From Diplosphaera chodatii (taxonomy: Eukaryota; Chlorophyta; Trebouxiophyceae; Prasiolales; Stichococcaceae): a stretch of 64,000 bases of DNA. Of the stretch, positions 47,808 through 57,272 are shown in pieces. The DNA lies in contig JAALGY010000038.1 of the NCBI GenBank assembly GCA_032358165.1, positions 682,001 to 746,000 of the forward strand. The letters are read 5' to 3'. Both the position numbers and the translations under genes were made by a program. Within the stretch, counting starts at the first letter, position 1, and every line of letters begins with the position of its first letter. Under the pieces are notes generated by a model that did not search any database, was not told the DNA's origin, and was given only the letters and a program-made list of their open reading frames with translations.

Positions 47808-50708
47808 TCACTTTTGCTTTTTCTGCTTCTTTTCTTTTTTCGAATGCTTCTCCTTCTCCTTCTTGTGCTTCTTCTCTTTACTTTTGTCCTTGTCCTTCTT
47901 CTTTTTCCCGTGCTTCTCCAGGATGGCAAGTGCCTCATCCACGCTCCGGACAGTACCCCACTCTGCACGAGCGACATCACCTGTGAGTCCAAGCTCATGC
48001 TAACAGCAGCAGAACTGCCCACGCCACCCCGTCTTCATAGGCTCACCTGGCGAGATTGCCCAACATCCGTTATGCGATGCACACAAGCAGCAGACCTCAC
48101 CTCCAGGCCTACCGGGCGCTGCGGGGTCTGATGCGCCGCTGGACATCCACGCGGGCTGCACGGCCCCACGGCCCCGGCCCATTGGCGGCGGCGGCGGCAG
48201 CTGCTGGTGTGCTGCAGCCGCATGTGCGCCGTTTAACGCTGCAGAAACACGTGTGGATGCGCCGTCGTGACAAGAGGTTCGGTGAAAAGCCGGCGGCATG
48301 CCCAGCTGTGTGCAGAGAGACCACGGCTCTGCAAGCTAGCTGCGGTTGCTAAAGCATTTCACGAACAGGCAAGTTGGTGCGTGTAGCCCACCTGGTGGCG
48401 GGGGCAGTGGCGGCTCGCCCGCGTCATCTGCCACGAGGTCGTACGCCTGGCTGTCCCCATACTGAGTGTCACCAGCTACAATGGCAAGAAGGTATCAGAA
48501 GTAGGAGTGCGGAACTGAGGGGCATGCATTGTCGGAGGCGCTGCATGCATGGCCAGAGCGGCTGTCTGGCAGGAAATTTCTACGCCGCACCTTTCAGGTG
48601 GCCCCAGTCAATGCGGGCGCCCTCCTTCACAGCAGCAACATTGGCGCCGATGGGTGCCTTGCCGCCGCCGCCCTCACCCCGCTCCCCCCGCGGCCGATAC
48701 AGCAGGCCATTCGGATCCATATCTGAGAGCACGGTGCAGCAGAACGTCGTGGAAGTGGTACAGCCACAGCATGTGACCCAGGCAGTCCCAAGTGTCTGTG
48801 GACCATTTGTGAGCACGCTCTTTGCGGTGAACTTGGTGGTGTACTTGGCTCACCCGTCCCATCGCGCTGATTGACCAGCTTGATAGAGCAGCCCACTTTC
48901 GGGCCCCTGCGCATGGGCATCTGCAGCTCGCAAATGGATTCTGCATGGACCACAAAACCGGCAACAAACGTTGCTGTTCTGCGCAACTCAGATCAGCAGC
49001 AAGCCAAGAGTGCTGCTTCAACAGGGGAGATGTTCCCTCGCCTGCTGCTCACCGCTCATCGAAGGTGACTTCCACGACCTTCACTTTGCAGGCCTCCCCA
49101 ATAGCAAGTATGCTGCTCAATGCGGCCGTCTTCTCCTCGTCTGTGTCCTCCTTACCAAAGTCCATGTGGTCGCTCACCTGCCAAGAAGATTGGAATGCGT
49201 CAGCGGGCTCTGCAGACAAACCTGCAAATGCTCTCGGGTGACATCCACTTAGTATGCGCATGACATCAACTCGGCAACATTGTGAAGGTCGGTGCATCTC
49301 TGCACAGGCAAGGCTGTATGCGGGAAGGCCTGGATGGCGCAGCAGTTGGGATGAAGGCCGAAGCCTCCCTTGCAGCCCAGCACCTTGCGTGGGAAGCTGC
49401 CAAGGGGCGCACCTGCCGTGAGTGCACCAGGCCGAACTTGCGGAATCCTGCCAGCCGCACGAAGATGCCATACGGCTGGATGCGCTCGACCACTGCATCA
49501 TGGATCGAGCCCACTTCCGGTGGCTCATCACTCTGTGGGCCGCCACCGCCGCCGCCGCCACCACGCCTGGGATGTGACGTCCAGTGTCGGCGGTTAGTAC
49601 ACTGCCATTATCAGCATGCATCTAAGTACCAAGCAAGCAGCCTCCACTCAAGGTTGAGGCAGCCATCTGTTGTGTTGAAAGACTTCCAGGCAACCGCAAG
49701 CTTTGCAGCGTGGAGTACATCATCACCACACTGTGGGTGCTCACCTACTGGCGGCTAAGTTGCCGGGGTCCATATCGGCACCTGTGTCCTGGTCCACCAC
49801 CTTGATGGAGGCGCCAATCTTGATGCGGCCGCTGCCGTCCTCTGCCACTTCAAGGATCTTCACGAACACCTGTGCGCGCCTTGACCCCTCAGGCGCCAGT
49901 CAGCTGGACTGCTGGGCACAGCACCGACGACGTGTCACAATCAGCCTCATGACCGCAATCGCTGGGCTCGCTCTGTATCTACAATCCACCTCCTCCATAC
50001 ACTGCTGATCCCACCTGCGAGTGTGGAGGCGCAAAAAACTCCAGCGCCTTGACCTTGTCAGCATCCTCATCCTCACGGCTGAAGCTCAGCTGCTCGTTGA
50101 CCTGGCTTGCGTGCACCAGGGCGTCCTGCGGGTGGCCCTCTGGCCGCACGAACACGCCAAAGGGGCGCACGCTGGCCACCATTGCCCTGCACAAGATGGC
50201 ACAGCAGCACGCCTCGCAGCACTGCTGTGTGTGGCATGAGCGACAGCACCAGAGCAAGTGTTGCGTGCGGCAGGATGTGCAGCGGCAGTGACTGTTGTAG
50301 CAGCCCCCTGCATCCGTGCAGACCTGTGGATGCTGCCGATGGCTGGCGGCTCTGTTGCAAGCGTCGCGCCGCTGCCCGGCGGCTCCCTGACCCGCAGCAG
50401 GTCGGAGTGCTGCGGCGGCCTGCGGCCATCGCGATCGCTGTGCCTGCATATGATGAATGCAGTGCTGTAAGGACGCCGCACATTGCAGGTTGCAGTCCAT
50501 CAGTGGCTGGCGTGCCGTGCACAAGCATGCTCCTTGCCCGTTGGCGCCAGTGTGCTCACCGACCACGATCTGGGCTGCGCTGTCTCCTGGGGCTGCGGCT
50601 GGGGCTGCGATGCCGGCGTCGCTCTGGGCTCCTGCTGCGCGTCCGACGGTGCTCCCGGCTGCGGCTGCGCTCGTGGCGTCGTCGACGCTCACGATCGCCG
50701 CTGCCCAT
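47808..50708 (-). CDS. ZCCHC17-like RNA-binding protein with two S1 domains, RS-like N-terminus and Lys-rich tail
   Basis: ATG at 50708 starts MGSGDRERRRRHERSRSREH, an Arg/Ser-rich SR-like region. The first S1 domain exon gives VASVRPFGVFVRPEGHPQDA and LVHASQVNEQLSFSREDEDA (about 50055-50190), then VFVKILEVAEDGSGRIKIG and ASIKVVDQDTGADMDPGNL. The second S1 domain reads HDAVVERIQPYGIFVRLAGF, RKFGLVHSRQVSDHMDFG (about 49165-49505), followed by KVKVVEVTFDER, GCSIKLVNQRDGTDMDPNG (about 48720-) and GARIDWGHLKG. A further exon YGDSQAYDLVADDAGEPPLP (about 48400-48470) matches the plant family, and the end is a WGTVRSVDEALAILEKHGKK segment followed by Lys-rich sequence to 47808. Human ZCCHC17 (pNO40) has one S1 domain, a CCHC knuckle and a Lys-rich tail; here the knuckle is absent and the S1 unit is doubled. 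Role probably in ribosome biogenesis or RNA processing. Confidence 0.85.
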
Positions 50709-51431
50709 CGTAGCGTCAGGACCTTGACGGCGTTTGAGCACACAGGGTCCCGGGTTCACGTCAGATCGCAAATTCGAGTTGCGCAGATAGCAGACGCGCT
50801 GGTTCTATGGTCGCAGATGACAGTGTGCCTGCCGCGGGTGCATGCGCCACCAAAACCGAAACTGTCTGCCAGATGTAAGCGCTCGATCTGCAGGGGACTT
50901 GGCCACAATCCGCACGCACTCGAATGTGGGGTTTGAGCTCTGTGCCTGATGATGCCGTTGTTGCACTTGGCAAAACTTGGTGATCTGCGCTGGGTGATGC
51001 TTCCTGCTTCTGGCCGGTTGTACCGCTCAAGGATTTGCCAGGCGTGCTGAGCCAATCAGTACGCACGCGGCAAAGATACGCCCATCAGCGCTGCTTGTGG
51101 AGTGAATCAGCGCTGCGCTGCCGTCCGGCCTGCAGCAACACACGAGCATCGTGAAGCGGCACGCTGTGACGTGGATCGAAGGAGTAAGGCCTGCACCCGG
51201 ATCTTTCCGGGCAAGATAGCACAGCGGCCGGCAGGTATGCAGCTGCATGCCCCTGATTGTCGCTGCTCAGCACGGTTGACCTTGCTTGCCCGCCAGCGGT
51301 CAGCAATTCGACCTGTCTGCTTTTCAATCCACGATTTCCGACACGCTCAGCTCAGCATGTGCCGGTCTGGACACCTCGTCCTGGCAGTATCTTGCGCACT
51401 CAGTTCCTGTACACCCTCTTGCAGGCCGCCG
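50709..51431. promoter_or_regulatory. Divergent spacer between S1-domain gene and second BFN gene
   Basis: About 720 bases. An acceptor-like ttgcag at about 51419-51424 just before the BFN start suggests a 5' UTR intron. No other exon or repeat was recognised. Confidence 0.45.
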
Positions 51432-53447
51432 ATGGACATGATGGGCAAGGTGGCCGACGTGCTCACAGGGTCTGGCAAGGGCTTGAAGGACCTGCGCTTG
51501 GAGGACGGAGGTGGGCAATGTGCACAGTCTCAAATGCTGTATAGTTTTCATACTGATACATCTTGCGGCTGAGATTATGGTCCACTGCCACTGACTTTCT
51601 GTACCTCCGATCATCATGCAGCAGAACTGGATGCCACCTGGGTGAACGTCGACTCGGATGAGGGCGAGAGCTGCTCGGGCAGCGACTGGGATAGCCCGGA
51701 GCCCTCGCCGCCAAGCAGCCCGCGGCTTGCAGCCCCAAAGGCGGCATCTGGTGTGTGCTGCTGCACCTGCAACCCGGCCGTGGAGCGCCTGATGTCGAAC
51801 CACAAACTTGAGACCTGTCCAGGCCCAGTGCATAAAGCTGCAACACAGACCTGACTGCTGCCTCGCGCAGGTCATCTGGAGAAGGAGCGCAGCAGCACGG
51901 TGGACATCGCGGCAAATGGCACCCACAAGGAGTCGCCGGGCTCAGAGGGCAAGCTGGCGCCCTCCACGCCAGAGCCGGCCCCGTCAGGTGCTGGCGGCCG
52001 TGCTGCAGAGCGCAAATGCCCTCAGCACCACTCAGGGCTTGCGCACAATCGCCATCTGCTGGCTGCACTCTGAAAAGCGGTCACACATCGGTGGTGGTGC
52101 ATCACTGTGCAGTTGTCAAGCCCCCGGCAACGGCTGCAGCACCGCCCGTACCGCCGGCCCCCAAGCCCGACTTCGACCTGAAGCAGGACTACTACCAAGC
52201 CGACTTGGATGCAGGTGATGGCTGGTGCACGCGGTGGCAGCTGACTGCGGAGGCGTACGTTCTGCTGAAGATATGGTCATCAAAGATTGTGCGTTCACTC
52301 ACGTTATCCAGTTGCTCATCATAAGCAAACGTGATTGAGTCACATCCTGCAGTACAAGAGCTGGCAAAGGACCGGACGTTCAAGGTCACCTTGAAGCCGC
52401 AGCAGCCAGGCACTCGGCCACTGCAGATGTTCATTGGTGCGTTAATAGCACGCAGGGCAGTGCCTGCAGACTGCCATGCTGCAATGCGCAGTGTGCATGA
52501 GACACGCTGCACTGGGACAGCACACTGAGCAACGCAGGCAGCATGTCGGGTCTCACGCTGAGCAGCAAACGATGTCTTGGGCTGGAAATCTGGTTTCCTA
52601 TCTGCAGGCGATGCGGAGGGCAAGGCCCTGGTGCAGGCGTTCAGCGGCTGGAAGTGGCATCAGCAGGTACCCGCAGACACTCTCCACAGCGGAGCTTTGT
52701 GATGCTGCGGTGCAGTGTGAGGCTGCAGGATGTCGTGCATCACTTGCTCAACCCCGAAGCCTCGCAAGTGCAGGGCTGCAAGCGGCCGCTCACGTACGAC
52801 TTCCTGCGCAACATCGTGGAGTCGCTTGGCCGCAGGGTGCGCCATAAGTGGTCAATGTACTTGTGCAACTACAGTTGTAGGGTTTGTCTGCATCGCCCTT
52901 GCTTCGTTGCGTGACCACGCTGCCTCTGGTCCTACAGGTGACATATGTGCGCATCTGCGCTTCGGAGCGGGGCGTGTTCTATGCACGGTAAGCCTAGTGC
53001 TCCACATCCGTGTACCTCGGCAGTTTCTCTTCAGACTTGCCTGCATGCTGTATGACCAGCATACAGCAGATTTCGCCAAATGCATGCCAATCACAGCCGA
53101 GCTGCTGCCGCTTCACGAGTGTACCCTCTGTCTGCAGCGCGCACTTTGAGCCGGCGGCGGGCGCGACGCCGGCGCTGGGCGACGCGACGCTGGCGGGTGT
53201 GGACAGCCGGCCCTCCGATGCCCTCAACCTGGCGCTGCGCTTTGGTGCCCCCATCTACGTGCACCGCCAGGTGAGCAGGCGACATGCTGCTGTGCGGCTT
53301 GTCAACTCAGGCTCGCTGGAGTGCGTGCAGTTCATCGTGGGTATGCTCGGTGAGCGACATGATACATGATGCAAGTTGCTCGGCATCTTTGATCCCGGTT
53401 CACACTGACACACTGCCTGCGTGCAGCTTGTCACGGAGGTGGCATGA
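51432..53447 (+). CDS. Second bifunctional nuclease-domain protein (BFN/DUF151), intron-rich
   Basis: ATG at 51432 gives MDMMGKVADVLTGSGKGLKD, then an acidic, Ser/Pro-rich N-terminal part (ATWVNVDSDEGESCSGSDWD, about 51631-) and KPDFDLKQDYYQADLDA. The nuclease domain starts near VQELAKDRTFKVTLKPQQPG (about 52352-), followed by RPLQMFIG-DAEGKALVQAFS, LQDVVHHLLNPEASQ, KRPLTYDFLRNIVESLGRRV (about 52782-52845), VTYVRICASERGVFYAR, and DSRPSDALNLALRFGAPIYV (53202-53261). The stop after LVTEVA at 53447 comes soon after APIYV, so there is no UVR tail. Core motifs (RP.T.D...., DSRPSDA...A.R..APIY) agree with the BFN fold. The frame before 51432 is also open, but an acceptor-like site (ttgcag) sits directly ahead of the ATG. 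Compared with the paralogue at 43118-44107 it has at least eight introns, and an N-terminus not obviously plastid-targeted. Confidence 0.85.
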
Positions 53448-53864
53448 GGGGCGAAGCAACAGAGACGCGCTGTGCGAAACAACATGTATATGCTGCCGAG
53501 GTGACAAGGCTGTAGCACAGTTGACCAATGCCTCACGATAGCTTGCCCGACCCTCTATATATATCTGGTGCCTAACAGCATGTGTACTTTGTATTGTCTG
53601 TGCTTGTGTGCTGTGAGATGTCAGATCATTTGCTAGGCCTAGACGCCAGCAAAGGACGTGCTGGACCCTTGCAGTGCAGCGAAGGTGTCAGTCCAGCTCT
53701 GCTGAGACAGCGGTTTGTGCACCCTTGTGCTGCCGAGTTTGTACATTATCCTTGTTTACTAACGTAAGGAGCAGACGGCCAGCACCACCACTGCGACATT
53801 CCAATTCACGGGCCACTGCTAATGATGCCATATGCCCCAGGATGCTCACTCACTACAGCCCATG
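53448..53864. other. Convergent spacer, BFN2 and OCP3-like 3' ends
   Basis: About 415 bases, AT-richer than the exons; includes a TATATATAT run at about 53556-53564. Presumed 3' UTRs of two facing genes. Confidence 0.5.
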
Positions 53865-55232
53865 TTACCGCTGACTTCGCTGCCGATGGTTCATGGGCTG
53901 CGGACGCATGTGTAGCCGTCGCTGCTCCTCAAACCATAGTTTGACACGCCCTGCAAGGACCGTGTTCGACTCTGACCGTTTGCAAACCGGCATGCATTGC
54001 ACGTTGATCACAACAACACGACGGTGGCATCACTGCAGATGCTGGACTGCTTTCACCTGGCGACATCTCCCGGTGCAGCGTGCAGATGCCAGCAATGACG
54101 TCATCTGGCGGCCAGCGGTACCGGTCAAACACCTTTTCCAGCGTCATTTCGGTGCTGCGCTTCATGCGCTTGCGTGCAAAGTCGCCGCCGGGTTCCGCCT
54201 GACGCTCTGCAGGCAGCACCCCTTGATAGATCAGTCACATGTCGTATTCTACATTTGATTTGCCCGTCCACCTCCAGGTGCCGGTGTCAAGATGACGTTG
54301 AATGAGTTGAAGCAGCTCTTGCATGGGTCTGACCTGCAAAGGACTGCCTTGCAGTAGTCGTGGGAGGCTCCGCAGAGGCCGGCGGCTTCTCGTGTTTGCT
54401 GAACAGCTGATCTGCTGTCTCAAGGTTGGCGATGTCCCGTTCCGCTGGCCTGCAGCCAGTGATTCAACGAAGCATTTTTGAGGGTACAACATGAAAACCA
54501 TCAATCTGATGCAGGCTGGCACAGATGGAGTGATCCAGGATTGCTGTCGTGGTTTTGTTTGCTGTGGAAGATGCCGCACGTGTCGGGCTGCTGCGCCCTT
54601 TCTTTCAGCCACGCAAGCACTTGTTTTCGATCCAGTTTTGTGTCACCAGCCAGCTGCTTGACCTGCAGATGGTTGCGTCAGGGTTGCAAGCGAGAGCGCT
54701 TGACGGCATGTGCGTGATGCAGAATGTGCAGCGACTGCAGCAATCGCTTGCCTCAGTCGGCCCGCCTCAGTAAGAAGGCAGCACCAACTGCGTCGGGTCA
54801 CATCAGCAGGCTGCTCACGCTGATACTGCGCTTGCCGGCCTGGTAGGCTGTCTCCAAGCGCTTCCGCTGCCACCGGGCCAGCCCATTCACATCAGTGGCG
54901 GGCTCAATGGCCCGCGTCTGGTGTTTCTGGGTGGTATGAATGCAAAACACTCTCAGATTGTTGCCACCCTAATCGCTCGATTGATGCATGTTCTCTGCAT
55001 GGGCATAACTACTGACCACCTGCGGCGGCATGGAAGCGCCAAAGTGGGGAGCAGATGCAAGGTCTGGTCCCGCCCCACTCTGCGGCTCGTCGTCGGTTGC
55101 CGCTGCTCGCACGAGTCTGAGTTTGCCTGGTGTTGCTCTGCAACGCGAGTGTTCGACTGCATTCGGCACCAGCCGTGCCGCGCCTCCGCCCAGACGCAAG
55201 CTGCTTGCGTATGGGCAGGCTGGCAGCAGCAT
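53865..55232 (-). CDS. OCP3-like homeodomain protein with plastid-type transit peptide
   Basis: ATG at 55232 opens MLLPACPYASSLRLGGGAAR; about 75 Ala/Arg/Ser-rich residues end at PPQ (about 55022), a transit-like sequence. Exon 2 reads TRAIEPATDVNGLARWQRKR and LETAYQAGKRSIS (about 54800-54915); exon 3 starts VKQLAGDTKLDRKQVLAWLK (about 54605-54665). Together these look like helices 1-3 of a homeodomain-like fold. Exon 4 is a linker (ERDIANLETADQLFSKHEKP). The last two exons give RSTEMTLEKVFDRYRWPPDD, VIAGICTLHREMSP (about 54062-54165) and, across a phase-1 intron, GRVKLWFEEQRRLHMRP (from about 53930), a second helix-3-like W-F motif, stopping at 53865. The closest plant family I recognise is OCP3, a homeodomain protein reported to be plastid-localised and linked to NDH function in Arabidopsis. 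The family call is moderately confident; the two-unit arrangement is what I read directly. Confidence 0.65.
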
Positions 55233-55685
55233 GCTGACGCCGTATGCTGTACAGCAAGCAAAGCTATCAGCTGTGAGCTTCCAGCAGTGAGCCTGTGTAT
55301 GAGGTCTGCAGCGCGTGTGACCGGGTGCTATGTTGTGCGGCAGACCACCAGAGGACGCAGCCTGCAGGATGGCAGCAGCCAGTTGGCAAACGCTTCGAGG
55401 GCACTCGCCTTGACAATCTCAATGCGTGTTGTGACAGCAATAGGTCCCATGTAATGGCAGGGTGGCGCCGCTGCAGTGCGGCCAGCAGGCAGCAGCAGAT
55501 GTGAAAAGGCTGCCCTGCAGCATATGGAAGGGCGAACTGGAGACAACTGGGATTGCGTGACGACAACGGCAAAGGCGCGCCCTGGACCCGAAAAGAACGT
55601 GGCGCAACCTGCGCAGAGCTCAGGCCACAGTGCACTGCCAGCCCGCGCCGCCGGGCCGCGGGCGGTTTATTGTGGATCCAACACA
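55233..55685. promoter_or_regulatory. Divergent spacer between OCP3-like and MYB genes
   Basis: About 450 bases. The MYB frame is open back to about 55476, with an in-frame ATG at 55524, so the right part may be coding or 5' UTR. No repeats seen. Confidence 0.45.
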
Positions 55686-56633
55686 ATGGAGCTGCCGCCT
55701 GGCTTCGTGCTGCCGCCCCGACTGTCGCTGCACGATGCGTTGCCAACCAGCGGCGGAAATGCAAGGGGGAAGCCGCATCCGACAGCAGAGGGTGGAGCGC
55801 CTAAAAAGGGACAGCCGTGGACAGAGGAGGAGCACCGCCTGTTCCTCTTGGGCCTGCAGCAGCTCGGCAAGGGCAACTGGCGCGGCATCAGCCGTCAATT
55901 CGTCACGTCGAGGACGCCCACGCAGATTGCGAGCCATGCACAGAAATACAGCCTCCGCACCAGTGGTGTGACTAAGCGGCGGTCACGCTTCAGTGCCCTC
56001 GAAGAGCAGCAGGCACAGCTGGCAGCTGCAAGCAGCCAGGGAAGCAGCACGCATGCAGCCGCGCAAACGGCCGCGAGCTCGGCGCAGACCCTGCCGCTGC
56101 TGGCCTCCGCCACAAGCGCCGCCATGATGTTCGCCTGGCCGCTGCTGCCGCCGCCGCAGGGCCTGCATCTGGGCATGCTGCAGGGTGGCGCCATGGCGCC
56201 CGCGTCGCAGCCCTCAGCCGCACTCAGCGCCTCTCGCAGCTCGTCCACCGTCGTCACCACCTCGCAACCTTCCAGCCCTGAGTCCGGCACAGCGACAGGC
56301 ACATCCCGGGACCAGTCACAGCAGCCACTGCACGGTCCTCAGCAGCAACAGCAGCAGCAACAGCAGCAGCAGTTGAAGCAGCAGTCTGACAGTGAGCTGC
56401 ATCCCCGACACCCGCGGCGTGTGGGAGTATGTAGGCCGACAGCACGCCTGGCAGCACAGCGTGGCAGCTGTGGCAGAACTGGCGGCAGTGGAGCTGCCGT
56501 GGGACAGCCACCAGAGCCGCAAGGCGGGAGAGTTGCAACACCTCCCACAGGCGGGGCTGGCCTGCAGCAGAGCGCGTCCTCGGCATTCAGGGCGCTGGTG
56601 TCAGCCTGCGGTGCTGCAGCCACATGTGCCTGA
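55686..56633 (+). CDS. Single-repeat MYB transcription factor, SHAQKY class
   Basis: A single exon. ATG at 55686 (A at -3, G at +4) opens [20 protein letters not shown]; an earlier in-frame ATG lies at 55524 in a weaker context. The MYB repeat is [33 protein letters not shown] and [12 protein letters not shown] (55803-55950), with two conserved Trp. The plant consensus SHAQKYF is SHAQKYS here, that is Phe to Ser. The remainder is Ser/Ala/Gln-rich, with a poly-Gln tract at about 56341-56376, typical of activation regions. Members of this group (DIVARICATA/I-box type) bind the sequence GATAAG or TATCCA and often act in light- or sugar-responsive expression; the target here cannot be inferred. 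It is divergent from the OCP3-like gene. Stop at 56633. Confidence 0.85.
   Translation: MELPPGFVLPPRLSLHDALPTSGGNARGKPHPTAEGGAPKKGQPWTEEEHRLFLLGLQQLGKGNWRGISRQFVTSRTPTQIASHAQKYSLRTSGVTKRRSRFSALEEQQAQLAAASSQGSSTHAAAQTAASSAQTLPLLASATSAAMMFAWPLLPPPQGLHLGMLQGGAMAPASQPSAALSASRSSSTVVTTSQPSSPESGTATGTSRDQSQQPLHGPQQQQQQQQQQQLKQQSDSELHPRHPRRVGVCRPTARLAAQRGSCGRTGGSGAAVGQPPEPQGGRVATPPTGGAGLQQSASSAFRALVSACGAAATCA
56341..56376 (+). repeat. CAG/CAA repeat encoding poly-Gln in the MYB protein
   Basis: Interrupted CAG/CAA codons, in frame with the MYB reading frame, giving about eleven consecutive Gln followed by LKQQ. Confidence 0.85.
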
Positions 56634-57272
56634 GTAGGCCATATTCCTGAACCCACTACCCGAATGGCCCACCTAAGTATTGGCCCTAATTAATAAGCAA
56701 TCCCTCAGCAGTTGTCAGCGCTGCGATGTGTGCCATTCGCAGCGCGTCTTGTTCATTGTATGATGTGGGGCCTGCACCGTACTGGGCCCTCATCAACACG
56801 AGCGGTGCACAAACGAACACCTAGCAAATTTGATTGTCATACCCGTGCTCGGACGAGGGGCCGGTAGGCCTAGCATCTTGTACTGCGTCGAGGTGATTTC
56901 GGTGGTTCAGGAAGTGCATGAGAGTGTCAGAGGTGCCAGCTGCGGAACATTGACGAAGATCGGATTTGTGTCCTTGGTTCGGATGTATGTGCGCGGTGAT
57001 TGCTGTGGTTTTGGTGCGAGAGCGATTAGGGAATGTGTCTCGCATGCCTACTACTTGTGGCTCTGCTTTGAAGATGGATTTCGTGACATCGCTGGCAGAA
57101 CCAAAGGCGATGTGGCTTGTAACTGTCGTTCAGAATCTCTTCAGACGAAATCACATGTCGAAGATCTGTGCAGGATGGCCCCGTGCAAAATGCCATCTAC
57201 ACCATACCAACACACCAGTTGCCTGGTCGGTCGCCAGCATAGGATCCAATAACAAATTTGCTGGCTTTCACC
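56634..57272. other. Convergent spacer, MYB and RRP45 3' ends
   Basis: About 640 bases, noticeably less GC-rich than surrounding exons. A 140-codon plus-strand frame (56830-57252) has no family resemblance and atypical composition; I treat it as chance within the MYB 3' UTR. Confidence 0.45.

Noticed and set aside
47810..47935. Pyrimidine-rich tract as a regulatory or triplex-forming element
   Set aside because: It is the antisense of Lys codons (AAG/AAA) of the S1-protein tail and is fully explained by coding.
53556..53564. TATATATAT run as a TATA box
   Set aside because: It lies between two convergent stop codons, with no gene starting nearby on either strand.
56830..57252. 140-codon plus-strand open frame downstream of the MYB gene
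   Set aside because: No recognisable motif, Cys/Arg-rich odd composition, and a position consistent with 3' UTR; treated as chance.
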